Assembly: GCA_050331695.1 (NCBI GenBank)
Contig: JBHJGP010000014.1
Location: 62,001-126,000, forward strand
Direction of reading: 5' to 3'
DNA length: 64,000 nt
Source: JBHJGP01 sp050331695
GTDB taxonomy: Bacteria; Pseudomonadota; Alphaproteobacteria; Geminicoccales; Geminicoccaceae
Numbering within the stretch: the stretch's first letter is position 1; every line of letters begins with the position of its first letter. The notes beneath the pieces are model-generated. The model had not been told where the DNA came from. It saw only the letters and a list, made by a program, of their open reading frames with translations, and did not search any database. Below are positions 27,545-36,559 of this stretch, piece after piece. Both the position numbers and the translations under genes were made by a program.

Positions 27545-28075
27545 TCAGGCTTGGACCGGCACCTCTTGACCCTGGCCGATCTTGTCCAGGCGTTTCTGCA
27601 AGGTGAGCTTGTCCAGGCCTGCCATCGGCAAGCTGGTGAATATCTTTATCCGGCTTTCGAGATAGCCGTAGATGCGGTTGAAGTAGGCGAGCTTTTTGTC
27701 CTCCGGACCGTCAAAGGCGGCCGGATCCTCGACGCCCCAATGGGCAGTCATCGGCTGACCGGGCCACACCGGACAAATCTCACCTGCCGCGTTGTCGCAA
27801 ACGGTGAAGACGAAATCCAGTTTCGGCGCGCCGTCGCCGGCGAACTCCTCCCAGCTCTTTGAGCGCAGACCATCGGTGTCATAATTTAGCTTCTTCAACA
27901 GCTCAATGGTCGTCGGGTGAATCTCGCCCTTGGGCATGCTTCCGGCCGAATATCCTTTGAACCGGCCGACACCCCAGCGATTGAGAGCGCATTCCGCCAT
28001 GATGCTTCGGGCGGAATTGCCCGTGCAGACGAAAAGTACGTTGTAGAGTTTGCCGGCCGCTCCCTGATCATCCAT
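27545..28075 (-). CDS. arsC: Arsenate reductase, low-molecular-weight phosphatase type
   Basis: The 176-residue protein has the phosphate loop FVCTGNSARS (about 15-24) with nucleophilic cysteine, YSAGSMPKGEIHP (about 42-54) and FTVCDNAAGEICPVWPGQP (about 90-108), which supplies the two shuttle cysteines of this ArsC class. It reduces arsenate to arsenite. No arsR, arsB or acr3 gene lies beside it, so this copy is an orphan. ATG at 28075 has GGAGAACG 7 nt upstream. Confidence 0.92.
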   Translation of the reverse strand: MDDQGAAGKLYNVLFVCTGNSARSIMAECALNRWGVGRFKGYSAGSMPKGEIHPTTIELLKKLNYDTDGLRSKSWEEFAGDGAPKLDFVFTVCDNAAGEICPVWPGQPMTAHWGVEDPAAFDGPEDKKLAYFNRIYGYLESRIKIFTSLPMAGLDKLTLQKRLDKIGQGQEVPVQA

Positions 28076-28184
28076 GGTCCGTTCTCCCGATGCCAGGTTA
28101 TGTTTGTGACATCGGGGTTATAGCACAGGGCACTATCGGCATCACAGATTTCGCGTGACCGAGGCGCCACTCAATCCCCTGCCG

Positions 28185-28865
28185 TCAGCGAACCATACGC
28201 AACCAGCGCAGGATGTTCACGGTGCTGACAAGCGATGCCGAGACGTAGGTGTAAGCGCAGGCTCGCAGCAATCGCCTTGCCGCCGGCAGATCCTCTTTCG
28301 GCAGGAAGTCGCCCCGGTCGAGGATCGGCAAGGCCCGATTAAAGCTCGCGTCATATTCAACCGGGAGCGTGATCAGATCGACCACTACCCGGGCGAGGCC
28401 ACTCAAGATGCCGGCGAGCACGGCCAGTGCAAACACCGCGGGCGACCGGGCGGCCAAACCCAGCGCGAAGGCCAGGTAAACGAAGACGGAGCCGACCCGT
28501 TCGACCACGACCGCTTTCCGGCCGAGCGTCACCCGCCTGTGCAACAGGGGCTCGCCGTCCCGGTCCTGAAGCGCATGGGCAACCTCGTGGGCTGCGATCG
28601 TGACGGCGCTGAGGCTGCGTCCGTCTTTGTGTTCAGGCCGCAGGCGAACGACCTTGGCGATTGGGTCATAGTGATCGCCCTGGGGGCTTGCCTCGACGGC
28701 GACCTTTCTCAAGCCGGCCTCGTCCAGGAGATGACGTGCGAGTTCGCCGCCGGTCCCGGGAAAATCGGGCCGGTCCCGGCCGTAGCGGCCGATCACCCAC
28801 TTGGCCCAGAGCTGGGGGCCAACGAACAGGGCAATGAACAGCAGTGCGCCGATCAGATAGATCAT
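28185..28865 (-). CDS. YugP-type membrane zinc metallopeptidase
   Basis: The 226-residue protein opens with a membrane helix (residues 1-18), then a soluble segment with the zinc motif IAAHEVAHALQ (about 90-100), and has further membrane helices at about 125-165. This is the neutral zinc metallopeptidase type 2 family (YugP of Bacillus). The family's substrates are unknown. A TVNILRWL near the C-terminus is typical. It is divergent from mgtC with a 103-bp gap. Confidence 0.9.
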   Translation of the reverse strand: MIYLIGALLFIALFVGPQLWAKWVIGRYGRDRPDFPGTGGELARHLLDEAGLRKVAVEASPQGDHYDPIAKVVRLRPEHKDGRSLSAVTIAAHEVAHALQDRDGEPLLHRRVTLGRKAVVVERVGSVFVYLAFALGLAARSPAVFALAVLAGILSGLARVVVDLITLPVEYDASFNRALPILDRGDFLPKEDLPAARRLLRACAYTYVSASLVSTVNILRWLRMVR

Positions 28866-28968
28866 TTCAACAGGGAGATGATCACGGCCGCCCGGCGAAT
28901 CAATTGAGCCTCGGCGTCACGCTTTCGTCAAACCGCGCCCGTCAAACAACTAAGGGGAAAACCAGACG

Positions 28969-29451
28969 ATGCTAGCGCAGCTTCTGCAAACCCAGACGCC
29001 GCTCGATCAGGTGCTTGTGAGACTGGCTGTGGCGGTGGCGCTGGGCACCGTGCTCGGGCTTGAGCGAGAGATCAGGCACAAACCTGCCGGACTCAAGACC
29101 CACATGCTGATCTCTCTGGCGGCCTCGTTGTTCACGCTGCTCACCTTCGAACTGACCGAGGCGGCGGTCCGCATCGATGAGGGTGTTCGTGCCGACCCGG
29201 TTCGGGTGACCGAAGCGGTAATTCCCGGCGTGGCTTTTTTGGGCGCCGGCAGCATCATTCAGGCACGGGGCAAAATCGAAGGCATTACCACCGGCGCCAG
29301 TATCTGGCTCGCGGGTGCTGTGGGCATGGCATGCGGCGGCGGCTTCTTTGGGATCGCGGGCCTTGCCATGGGCTTCGCGTTGGTGGTGCTGACCCTCATC
29401 GGCGGTCTCGAGCGATGGATCAAAGCGCACGCGCGAACCGAGGACGACTGA
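28969..29451 (+). CDS. MgtC/SapB-family membrane protein
   Basis: The 160-residue protein has the family core: VRLAVAVALGTVLGLEREIRHKPAGLKTHMLISLAASLFTLL (about 18-59), IPGVAFLGAGSIIQARGKIEGITTGASIWLAGAVGMACGGG (about 87-127) and four to five membrane helices. MgtC proteins are linked to survival at low magnesium and modulation of membrane ATP synthase in Salmonella; other members differ. It ends 14 bp before the convergent SDR gene. Role here is not shown by context. Confidence 0.9.
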   Translation: MLAQLLQTQTPLDQVLVRLAVAVALGTVLGLEREIRHKPAGLKTHMLISLAASLFTLLTFELTEAAVRIDEGVRADPVRVTEAVIPGVAFLGAGSIIQARGKIEGITTGASIWLAGAVGMACGGGFFGIAGLAMGFALVVLTLIGGLERWIKAHARTEDD

Positions 29452-29465
29452 GCCGTGTTCGCCGG

Positions 29466-30251
29466 TCAGCTCATGCAGTTGCCGCCGTCGACATTGAAGG
29501 TTTGGGCCACGACGTAATCGCTGTCGGCAGACGCCAGGAACACGGCCATGCCGGCGTGGTCCTCGGGCCGGCCCATGCGTCCGAAGGGCACCGCCTCGCT
29601 GACCAGTCGTTTCTTCTCGCCCAGGGGCCGGTTCTCGTATCGGGCGAAGAGTGCGTCGACCTCGTCCCACATGGGTGTGTCGACCACGCCGGGAGAGATG
29701 CCGTTTACGTTGATGCTGTGCCCGATCAGGTCGAGCCCCGCCGATTGAGTGATCGATATGACCGCGGCCTTGGAGGCACAGTAGGCGCTGACCAGGCCCT
29801 CGCCGCGCCGGCCCGCTTGGCTCGCCATATTGATGATTTTCCCCCGGCGTCCAGGTGTTACCCGATTTTGCTGCATCATTTGCCTGGCGACGGCCTGCAA
29901 CGTGAAGAACAGGCCTCGGACGTTGATCCGGAAGATGCGATCCCAGCTCTCACGAGAGACGTCGGCCACCGGCGCCATGTCGAAAACGGCGGCGCCGTTG
30001 ACCAGAATGTCGATCCCGCCGAACGTTTCTTCCGTTCGTTGGACCATCGCGTCGATCGAGCTCTGATCGGTGACGTCGAGGCGGACCGACGCAGCGCTTT
30101 CGCCGATCGCCTTTGCGGTCGCTTCCGCCTCATCAGACAGAATATCGGCGACCATAACCCGCGCGCCCTCGGCGACATAGGCCTCGGCGATCGCGCGGCC
30201 GATCCCGCGGGCGCCACCGGTCACGACCGCGGTCTTTCCTTCGAGTTTCAT
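29466..30251 (-). CDS. Short-chain dehydrogenase, sorbitol/galactitol dehydrogenase-like
   Basis: About 261 residues, classical SDR. The NAD-binding motif TGGARGIGRAIA, NGAAVFDMAPV (about 86-96), catalytic serine in INMASQAGRRGEG (about 139-151), YCASKAAV (about 156-163) and C-terminal VVAQTFNVDGGNCM match polyol dehydrogenases of the SmoS/PolS type. Close to the rhamnose locus, it may oxidise a sugar alcohol, but no polyol transporter is adjacent. I chose the ATG at 30251; a GTG two codons upstream is also in frame. Confidence 0.85.
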   Translation of the reverse strand: MKLEGKTAVVTGGARGIGRAIAEAYVAEGARVMVADILSDEAEATAKAIGESAASVRLDVTDQSSIDAMVQRTEETFGGIDILVNGAAVFDMAPVADVSRESWDRIFRINVRGLFFTLQAVARQMMQQNRVTPGRRGKIINMASQAGRRGEGLVSAYCASKAAVISITQSAGLDLIGHSINVNGISPGVVDTPMWDEVDALFARYENRPLGEKKRLVSEAVPFGRMGRPEDHAGMAVFLASADSDYVVAQTFNVDGGNCMS

Positions 30252-30297
30252 AAGCACGCTTTTCCTTCCAGATACATCTTTGGGCCTTTCCTTGTTT

Positions 30298-30322
30298 GAC
30301 CGACCCGAAGGTCAGGTCGGTC
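30298..30322. repeat. 8-bp perfect inverted repeat upstream of the SDR gene
   Basis: GACCGACC (30298-30305) and GGTCGGTC (30315-30322) form a perfect palindrome with a 9-nt centre. It lies about 50 bp upstream of the SDR start. Its length and symmetry suit a dimeric repressor operator as well as an RNA hairpin. No regulator gene is adjacent. Confidence 0.5.
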
Positions 30323-30359
30323 TCCAATAGCCGTCGGCTGATCTAACCGATGACTAGGA

Positions 30360-30704
30360 TCGGCGCGATCCGGCTGTCGATCAGGTCAAGATCGCGAAAT
30401 AGATGGTAGATCGGAACCTGCGCGCCGACCGGTGGCCGCAATTGTTCGGCAGCATCCTTTGGACAGTGAACTTGGCGCGGGCACCCGGAAGGAGGCTGGG
30501 GCGTAAGCAGCCGGGCCTCCGGTCAGCACCAGCCCAGCCGCCGGGCCATTTCATTTCGTCCTGGGTGGAGCCGTCAATCTCACGGAGCCACGGGGCGCGG
30601 GCGGGGGGGTCCGGTCGGCCCTCGTCTTGGCCCGACTGTCCGCGTCAGCGATGAGCAATTACCCAGCTTAAATACAAGAAGCCGTGGAGCGCAACGGCTT
30701 TTTT
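30360..30704 (+). ncRNA. Candidate structured non-coding RNA ending in a terminator
   Basis: The 415-bp gap 30252-30667 between the SDR and hydrolase genes has no convincing coding frame. On the plus strand it can fold: TCGGCGCG (30360-30367) pairs with CGCGCCGA (30421-30428); GGAGGC (30491-30496) can pair with GCCTCC (30515-30520); GGCTGGG (30495-30501) can pair with CCCAGCC (30533-30539) or, in part, with CAGCC (30508-30512), which are mutually exclusive alternatives. A plus-strand intrinsic terminator closes the stretch at 30679-30704. It does not match tmRNA, RNase P, 6S, SRP RNA or a riboswitch class that I recognise. The 5' end is a guess. Confidence 0.35.
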
Positions 30705-31642
30705 GGGGCGTTTTCAAGCCGGTTGTCCAGCCACCGGATCATGTCTTCGATCGGTTGATCGAGGCCTTCCTGATGCAGCAGGCGATGGATGCCTCCGGCG
30801 AAGAAGCGGGCTGTCACATCGGGCGCGAGGCGGTCCAACAGTGCGCAGATCGAGGACTGGCGCACCAAACCGTCCTCCTGGCCATAAAGAAGGAGAGTAG
30901 GCGGCATTGCCTGCGCGTCCACGAATGCCGCCCGGTCGGCGAGCCGGATCAGCCCCCAATAGGTATCGGCCCGGATCTCGCGGATCATCCTCGGATCATT
31001 GCCGATCCGAGCTTTGTCGACCGGCGTCAGATTTTCCAGATTGGGCTCGATGTCGGCGCTGGCCCCCGGCGCCACGGTCGCGGCGCTGCTGAGGGCCGCA
31101 TTCCACAAGGGCCGCGCGAAAAGGGCTTCCCGAACACCAGGCGCGGCAAGGATCAGCCCGTCGACCTGGAGCCGCCCCTCATCGACGGCGGCGAGCGCTA
31201 CCGAGCCGCCCATGCTTTCGCCGAGCACAAACAGAGGAACGTCCGGCGTTTCCGCTCTCGCCGCTTGGGCCAGATCGCTCAGATCCCGGACCATGGCGTC
31301 ACCGCCATGCCAGAAGCCGTGGGCGACGCTGTCGCCAAAACCCCGCTGGTCCGGGGCGATCACCTGAAAGCCCGCGGCCGCAAGGATCGGCCCGACACGC
31401 TCGAAAGCCAGACGAAAGTCACCGAAACTGTGGAGCGCCAAGATCGTCCCCCGGGCCTCGCCGGCAGGCGACCAGCGCGCGATAGCCAAAGAAAATCCGT
31501 CGGTGGCGACGAAGCGATCCTCGCTCAGGCTGGGCGCGGTGGTTGCCGGCCCTTGGTCGATCCAACGGGGGCCGCAGGCGCCAAGCAAAGAGAGCGCAAC
31601 GATCAGGACCACGCCCGAAAAATGTTGAAACGCTCGCCTCAA
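30668..31642 (-). CDS. Lipoprotein alpha/beta hydrolase
   Basis: The 324-residue protein has a lipoprotein signal with lipobox LLGAC (cysteine about residue 23), then an alpha/beta hydrolase fold with nucleophile elbow GESMGG (about 143-148), the oxyanion region LHSFGDFR and a late GGIHRLLH catalytic histidine. It resembles monoacylglycerol-lipase-like enzymes. The start is a TTG at 31642 whose TTGA overlaps the stop of the giant TPR gene, with AGGAAG upstream. This makes it the last gene of the flagellar operon that starts with fliL; whether it has a motility role is unknown. Its C-terminal ten residues are encoded by a terminator hairpin. Confidence 0.8.
   Translation of the reverse strand: MRRAFQHFSGVVLIVALSLLGACGPRWIDQGPATTAPSLSEDRFVATDGFSLAIARWSPAGEARGTILALHSFGDFRLAFERVGPILAAAGFQVIAPDQRGFGDSVAHGFWHGGDAMVRDLSDLAQAARAETPDVPLFVLGESMGGSVALAAVDEGRLQVDGLILAAPGVREALFARPLWNAALSSAATVAPGASADIEPNLENLTPVDKARIGNDPRMIREIRADTYWGLIRLADRAAFVDAQAMPPTLLLYGQEDGLVRQSSICALLDRLAPDVTARFFAGGIHRLLHQEGLDQPIEDMIRWLDNRLENAPKKPLRSTASCI
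30679..30704 (+). terminator. Intrinsic terminator overlapping the hydrolase 3' end
   Basis: AAGCCGT (30679-30685), loop GGAGCGCA, ACGGCTT (30694-30700), running into six T residues (30699-30704). It is strong for plus-strand transcripts. In the leftward direction the same stem is followed by a poorer U-rich tail, so it may also end the flagellar-hydrolase operon. It lies within the last codons of the hydrolase gene. Confidence 0.7.
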
Positions 31643-34600
31643 AGAGCTTCCTGCACCCGGTCTGCCAAACGTTGACTGGCGTTCAGGAGTTCGGACGTGG
31701 CCGTGTTTTCCGCCGGCGGTTCGGTCAGCGCCAGAAACGATGCCCGATGTCGCCCCTCGTCCAGGCGTCCCGTCACTCGCTCGGCGAGCTGGCGCAGGCT
31801 GCGCCCATCGTCGACCGCTCGATAGGCCACGGCCAATCGGACCAGATCCCGCGTCGCCGCGTCGCCAAGCCGACCGCCCCCGTCCAGCGCGTCAAACCGG
31901 CTCTGGGCCAGCCGGATGAAGGCGGGCCAGCGGCGGAGTTTCCAGAGTGCTTCCTGGCGCAGTGCATCGGCTTCGGTGCCCTGAAGTCCCTCGGTTAGCG
32001 CCAGAACCCGATCCTCCCGGCCAAGGCGCAGATTGATCTCGGCTTCCATCAGCTTGCGCGCGTCTCCGTGTTCCTCATGGTCGACCCGTGCCAGCGCCGC
32101 GAAAGCAAGACGTGGCCGATCCCGGGCCAGATTGGTCTTGACCTGGCGCAGCGCCAACGCGGAACGTCTCATCGGGTTGCGTTCGATCTCTATCAGATCC
32201 TGCAACAAGCTGTCGGCGGTGTCCCATTGCTGCTCTTTGTTCAGCCTGGCGATCAGGAGATCGATCAGCGTCTCACCGGCCGCGCCACTCGGCAGCAGCT
32301 CGCGAAACCGGTCGAATAGATCAGCGGCGACCGCGCTCGAAACATCATCGCCGGCCATGGCGCTCGCAAAAACCTGCTCCATCTTGGCGGCGATACGGCG
32401 GGCATCGGTACTCAGGGGCTGGGCGGCGAGGCTCAGCTTCCAGCTGTCCAGAGCATCGGCGGGCAGGCCTGCTTCGTTTTGAAGATCGCCAAGTCCGTCC
32501 AGCATCGCCGGCTGCTCCGGCAGACCGTGCCAGTAGCCGGAATAGACCTCGAGTTTCTGGATGGCGCCGACATCGCCGATCTGACCTAAGCGCCGGTCCA
32601 CCTCGACCCGGTCGTAGAGCGCGTTGATCCGGGTGCGCAGATCCTCCGAGGCCATCAGTTCGTCCGTCAGGTCCCGGGCCCGCAAAACCGAACCATCGGC
32701 GAGCAAGGCCTTGATCTTGAGGAGCTTCACCCGTTCCGCGTCGGTCTTGGAGGTTGCCTGCCGTTCGATCGCATTGATCGCCGAAAGGGCAGTCTGAATG
32801 TTGGACAGGGCCAGGGCGACCCGGGCCGCCGCCAGACCCAACTCGATCTTGGGTTTGGGCGGATAGGAGCGCCACACCTCGCCGACATCGGTGAGCAAGC
32901 TGCCCGCCTCGTGGTTGCGCCCCGCCATGCTCAGCGCCTTGGCCTGCCAAACCGTCAACTCCGGATCATCTCGTCCCGCCAAGCGCCGGAAGAGCTCCAG
33001 CGCCCGCTCGCCCTTGCCCTCCTGGAGAAGCGCGATCGCCGTCAACCCGTCGACGCGGTCGGCAAGTTCCGGATCCATGGGCGGCCCGGTGTCGTCGGCC
33101 GCGTCCGCGCGGATCGCCTCCAGCACGCCCAAGGCTTCCAGGGGCATCCAAGCGCCGAGATAAAACCGAACCAGGTTCAGTCTGGCTCCGGCGCGCTGAT
33201 CCAGCGGTTTCGAGCTCGTGGCCAGCCTGTGGACGGCCAGCCGTCGGGCGAAAGTGCCGGGCTCGATCGGCGCGACCCGGGCGAGACCGATGAGCGGACC
33301 GAGATCGATCGGTCTGCGCCGGCTCCGGTCGGCAGGAGGTTTGGTCTGCTCACCGGCCGACGCCTCTCCATGCGTGGCCTGCTCCTGTGCTTGCGCTGGC
33401 CCCCCGTCCGCCAGGCCGGCGTCGTCGCCATGGTCCGGGGATCCAGCGTCGGCACTGCCCCCGGCTTTCTGCTCGTCGGAGGTCGCGGTAGGCGTCAGCG
33501 AGGCCAATTCCGAACCAGGCGCGTGGTCGGGGACGTCGTGGCTCGAGCGTTGGTCAGGACCAGCGGAGCCGCGGCTTTGACCATTTTCGTCTGTATCGTC
33601 CTCGGCCGGAGGATCGGAGGGGGCGTGCCCCAGGGAGGGTGCTCCGATGACCACGCCTTGATCATGAACTTCTGTCACGAGCTCTGTCGTTCTCGGCGTC
33701 AGAACCGCGCCCAAGTGGGTGGGCAATAGGGTGAAGGATGGTCTCTGGATCCGATCGGGCGTCTGCACGCCGTCTATTGGGACTGGCATAATGACGAGCC
33801 TATCGCCCACCAGAGGATCGGTCACGCGGCTAGGTGACGCGCCCCGAGCCACGAGAATGCCGGCTTCTTTGATTTCTGGCGCAGACCTTTCGGCGTTCAA
33901 ATCCTCCCGCTCAGGCTCGTTTCCTGCCGGAAGAGCCCGTTGGGCGCGGATCGTCCAACGACGGCCATCCTCGGTTTCCTCGATACGGAAGGAGCGGGCA
34001 CCCAGACGGGCGAAACGAAGGACCGTGCCACGATCCGCCTCGACGACCTGAGGCGCGCCCAACCACCGGCCAAGCGGCGCCGCACCGCCGAGCATCCGCG
34101 GCGGCTCACGGCTGGTCAAATCGAAGGCGAGCCAGAGATAGCCGGCCCGTTCGAACAACGCCGCTCGTGCGGCCCGATCCCAGATGACCACCATATCGAC
34201 GCCGTCAGCATCGGCCGTGAAGACCAAGGACACATCACCCTCGGGCCGATCGGACACAGGCTCCGGCGGCGTCTCCGCGCCGACCTCAACCCTCTCGGAA
34301 CCGGCCGTGCCGTCCAACCCGTCTTCGCGCTCTCCGTCCGCCAACGCCGTCATCGGCGCCAGCATTTCGGCGTCTTGGTCAGGCCGCGCGTCCGGACCGC
34401 CGGTGCCAGCGGCCCTTGTATCGCCTCTCCTCGCGCGTTCGGACGTGGATGGCCGCCGAACCGGCAGAACCGGCGTCCGCCTAGCCGCTTCGACCCTCGC
34501 CTTCGCTTCCTGAATGATGTCGAGCACGATGATCCGCCGTTGCTCGAGGGTGAAATCGCGCACCTCGCGCTGGGCGCCAAGGGAAAGGATCAAAGCGTTG

Positions 34601-35214
34601 GTTTCGGCCCGGGCGTCAACGCCTCGGCTGGCCAGCCGGTTTCGGATCCGGTTGGTATCGACTGGTCCTTGATCCTCAAAGCTTAAACGGAGCTGGTCCG
34701 GTGCCCGCGAAATCCGGTAGGGCATGGCGCGCTCGAACTCCAGCGCGATCCGCTGATAGTCTGAATAGGTCCCGACCCGGACGGCGGGAACCAGAGCGGG
34801 AACCTCACGCTGCCTCGTCAGACGGAAATCCAGGGCCAGCACGGTTGGACCAGCCTGGACCCGTGCGGCGCTGACGCCGTCATTCAAACCCAGGATCAGC
34901 CGTCTGCCACTTTCGTCGCGTTCGGCTCGGCTGACGAACGGCTCGAGACTTTCGAGCGATTGGTCCCAGGCGGCGCTCACCGGCTGACTCAAGGTCAATG
35001 TCAGGGTCGAGCCCGCCTGATCGACATCGGCCGCTACCGGATCAGCCCACTCGATTGCGAGGCGGCCCCGGTCGTCGGTGACCGAAGATCGTATTGCCTG
35101 TTCGGCGGCCATGGCCGGCGCACTGATGGCGAGCCCCGACAGGACAATACCGATGCGCGCCTTGGTCAGGCCCGGGACCTTGAATGCTCGCCGACCAAAA
35201 CGAGAAGACATCAT
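31639..35214 (-). CDS. Giant periplasmic TPR protein of the flagellar operon
   Basis: About 1,191 residues. An N-terminal signal peptide (cleavage near PAMA-AEQ, about residue 36) predicts export. Residues about 40-245 form a beta-rich, AMIN-like region, and a related beta region recurs at about 325-440. A Pro/Glu/Asp-rich linker follows to about 610. The remaining C-terminal half (about 640-1180) is alpha-helical with TPR-like repeats (for example GERALELFRRLAG, LGDLQNEAGLPADAL). It overlaps the upstream MotB-like gene by ATGA and the downstream hydrolase by TTGA. A second ATG lies one codon later. It is a candidate motor accessory protein, perhaps a functional counterpart of rhizobial MotC, which works with MotE; this is inference. 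Confidence 0.75.
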   Translation of the reverse strand: MMSSRFGRRAFKVPGLTKARIGIVLSGLAISAPAMAAEQAIRSSVTDDRGRLAIEWADPVAADVDQAGSTLTLTLSQPVSAAWDQSLESLEPFVSRAERDESGRRLILGLNDGVSAARVQAGPTVLALDFRLTRQREVPALVPAVRVGTYSDYQRIALEFERAMPYRISRAPDQLRLSFEDQGPVDTNRIRNRLASRGVDARAETNALILSLGAQREVRDFTLEQRRIIVLDIIQEAKARVEAARRTPVLPVRRPSTSERARRGDTRAAGTGGPDARPDQDAEMLAPMTALADGEREDGLDGTAGSERVEVGAETPPEPVSDRPEGDVSLVFTADADGVDMVVIWDRAARAALFERAGYLWLAFDLTSREPPRMLGGAAPLGRWLGAPQVVEADRGTVLRFARLGARSFRIEETEDGRRWTIRAQRALPAGNEPEREDLNAERSAPEIKEAGILVARGASPSRVTDPLVGDRLVIMPVPIDGVQTPDRIQRPSFTLLPTHLGAVLTPRTTELVTEVHDQGVVIGAPSLGHAPSDPPAEDDTDENGQSRGSAGPDQRSSHDVPDHAPGSELASLTPTATSDEQKAGGSADAGSPDHGDDAGLADGGPAQAQEQATHGEASAGEQTKPPADRSRRRPIDLGPLIGLARVAPIEPGTFARRLAVHRLATSSKPLDQRAGARLNLVRFYLGAWMPLEALGVLEAIRADAADDTGPPMDPELADRVDGLTAIALLQEGKGERALELFRRLAGRDDPELTVWQAKALSMAGRNHEAGSLLTDVGEVWRSYPPKPKIELGLAAARVALALSNIQTALSAINAIERQATSKTDAERVKLLKIKALLADGSVLRARDLTDELMASEDLRTRINALYDRVEVDRRLGQIGDVGAIQKLEVYSGYWHGLPEQPAMLDGLGDLQNEAGLPADALDSWKLSLAAQPLSTDARRIAAKMEQVFASAMAGDDVSSAVAADLFDRFRELLPSGAAGETLIDLLIARLNKEQQWDTADSLLQDLIEIERNPMRRSALALRQVKTNLARDRPRLAFAALARVDHEEHGDARKLMEAEINLRLGREDRVLALTEGLQGTEADALRQEALWKLRRWPAFIRLAQSRFDALDGGGRLGDAATRDLVRLAVAYRAVDDGRSLRQLAERVTGRLDEGRHRASFLALTEPPAENTATSELLNASQRLADRVQEAL

Positions 35215-35825
35215 GGTTTTCGGACTTCGATATCGAGCCACAATCGACCCGGACGGGGCCCGACAACCCCATCGTCATCGAGCCGAACGGCCACCTCATC
35301 GATCTCCAGGCCGTAACGCCGCGCCGAGCGACCACTGAAAACAACCGCGTCGGCGAGCGTATCGGCCGGACGCCCGTCGCTTGCAGCCGTCAGGCGGGTG
35401 ACGTAGCCCCGACGGGCCCCGATGAAACGAACCGCTGTGTCCAAAAGGCTGCCGACAGCCGAGGGTAAAGGGTCGTCTTTGTTGAATCGGATGAGATTTT
35501 TGTCAACCTCGACGCGAACTCCTTTGGCTGTCCGATCGATGATGATGGGCACGATGTGATCTGCGGTGGCGATCTTCGTCTCAAGAATGGTGCGCAAGTA
35601 ATCGAGAGCACTGGTCGAGGTGATCGGATCCGGCTGATACAATCCGGCGTCCTGCTCAGGGTCGCCCAGGCCCCGCTCGACGCTGGCAAAAGGATCGAAA
35701 CGGCGTCCGATCAGATCGTCCGGCGCCGGCGGACGGGCCATAGAGAGCATCATGATGAAGAAACAGGTGAGGATCGCCGCCAGATCGGAAAGGCTCATCG
35801 TCCAGTCCGGCCCTTGCCTGCTCAT
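35211..35825 (-). CDS. MotB-like flagellar stator-type protein (with membrane Asp)
   Basis: The 204-residue protein starts with a very short cytoplasmic tail, then one membrane helix at about 9-30 containing DWTMSLSDLAAILTCFF. Asp14 in this helix sits where MotB/PomB carry the ion-binding aspartate. The periplasmic part (about 35-204) has an OmpA-like feel, with RVEVDKNLIRFNKDD and RRYGLEIDEVAVRLDDD, but lacks the complete peptidoglycan-binding motif I would expect. The ATG at 35825 overlaps the upstream stop (ATGA). It is probably a stator or stator-related subunit; no motA is in the window. Confidence 0.65.
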   Translation of the reverse strand: MSRQGPDWTMSLSDLAAILTCFFIMMLSMARPPAPDDLIGRRFDPFASVERGLGDPEQDAGLYQPDPITSTSALDYLRTILETKIATADHIVPIIIDRTAKGVRVEVDKNLIRFNKDDPLPSAVGSLLDTAVRFIGARRGYVTRLTAASDGRPADTLADAVVFSGRSARRYGLEIDEVAVRLDDDGVVGPRPGRLWLDIEVRKP

Positions 35826-36523
35826 CGGCGCACCGAGCGACGGCGATCGACGTCCAGACGCGCGCCTGCAGCACCGTCTCTCACCAAGCGGATTTCCTTG
35901 AGGCTGGTGGATCGCAGGCTCGAGAGCGACGTCAGGAAGGCGCCCAGTCTTTCTTGATTCGGCCAGGTCCGCCCCCAGGACAAGGAAAGCCTGGCGGCGA
36001 TGTCGATGCCGTCCACGCGATCGATGGCGTCGAGGCGGGAGAAGGTTTGGCGAAAGTCGTCGCTTAGGCTCTGGCTCCCGGCTTCGACGATCTCGTCCAA
36101 GGCGAACGCCAATTCCACACTGTCGCCATCCAGACTTTGGCCCCAATCCTCGAGGGCGCTTGGATCGTCGAGCCAGGTGGTCAGGTCCCGGTGGGCGATG
36201 ATCCGGGTGGCTTCCGGCGGCAGCACCTGCTGAAAGCCGAAGTGAAGGCGGACCGCGTTGAGGGTTGATGCGACCTCGTCCTCGTCGAAATCGAGTGCCG
36301 CGACCAGGGATGCGAAAAAGGCGACCAGGACCAGGAACAAGGTCAGAAGGGGCGCTGAGCTAGCGGCGTTTCTCGAGCGCTCCATCGCCTGGTCCGTTCC
36401 GCTCCATCGATCCTGAGTGGTGGCTTGCTCCGTCGGATCCGGCGAGTGCCCGGCTGCCTCAGGGCCCGCTTCGCGCATCACTGCGTCGGGTCGAGCCGTC
36501 AATCGGTCCTCGGTTCGGTCCAT
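35822..36523 (-). CDS. MotB-like membrane protein without membrane Asp
   Basis: The 233-residue protein has a cytoplasmic, charged N-terminus of about 55 residues, one membrane helix (about 57-77, APLLTLFLVLVAFFASLVAAL) resembling the PomB/MotB helix in its LTLFLVLxAFF core, then a periplasmic domain of about 155 residues. The helix lacks an internal aspartate, so it is unlikely to conduct protons itself. It is 36 bp downstream of cheY and overlaps a second MotB-like gene. The pair may form a heteromeric complex. I know no characterised name for it. Confidence 0.6.
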   Translation of the reverse strand: MDRTEDRLTARPDAVMREAGPEAAGHSPDPTEQATTQDRWSGTDQAMERSRNAASSAPLLTLFLVLVAFFASLVAALDFDEDEVASTLNAVRLHFGFQQVLPPEATRIIAHRDLTTWLDDPSALEDWGQSLDGDSVELAFALDEIVEAGSQSLSDDFRQTFSRLDAIDRVDGIDIAARLSLSWGRTWPNQERLGAFLTSLSSLRSTSLKEIRLVRDGAAGARLDVDRRRSVRR

Positions 36524-36559
36524 GCTTGGGCCGCATCATTGAGGCGGGCGCCAAGGTCC

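Noticed and set aside
30403..30654. 83-codon frame in the gap before the hydrolase
   Set aside because: Arg/Pro/Ser-rich translation typical of GC-rich non-coding DNA; the RNA structure and terminator explain the stretch better.
30360..30704. Cobalamin or other metabolite riboswitch
   Set aside because: No B12 box, TPP, FMN, SAM or glycine signature on either strand, and the plus-strand terminator faces a convergent gene.
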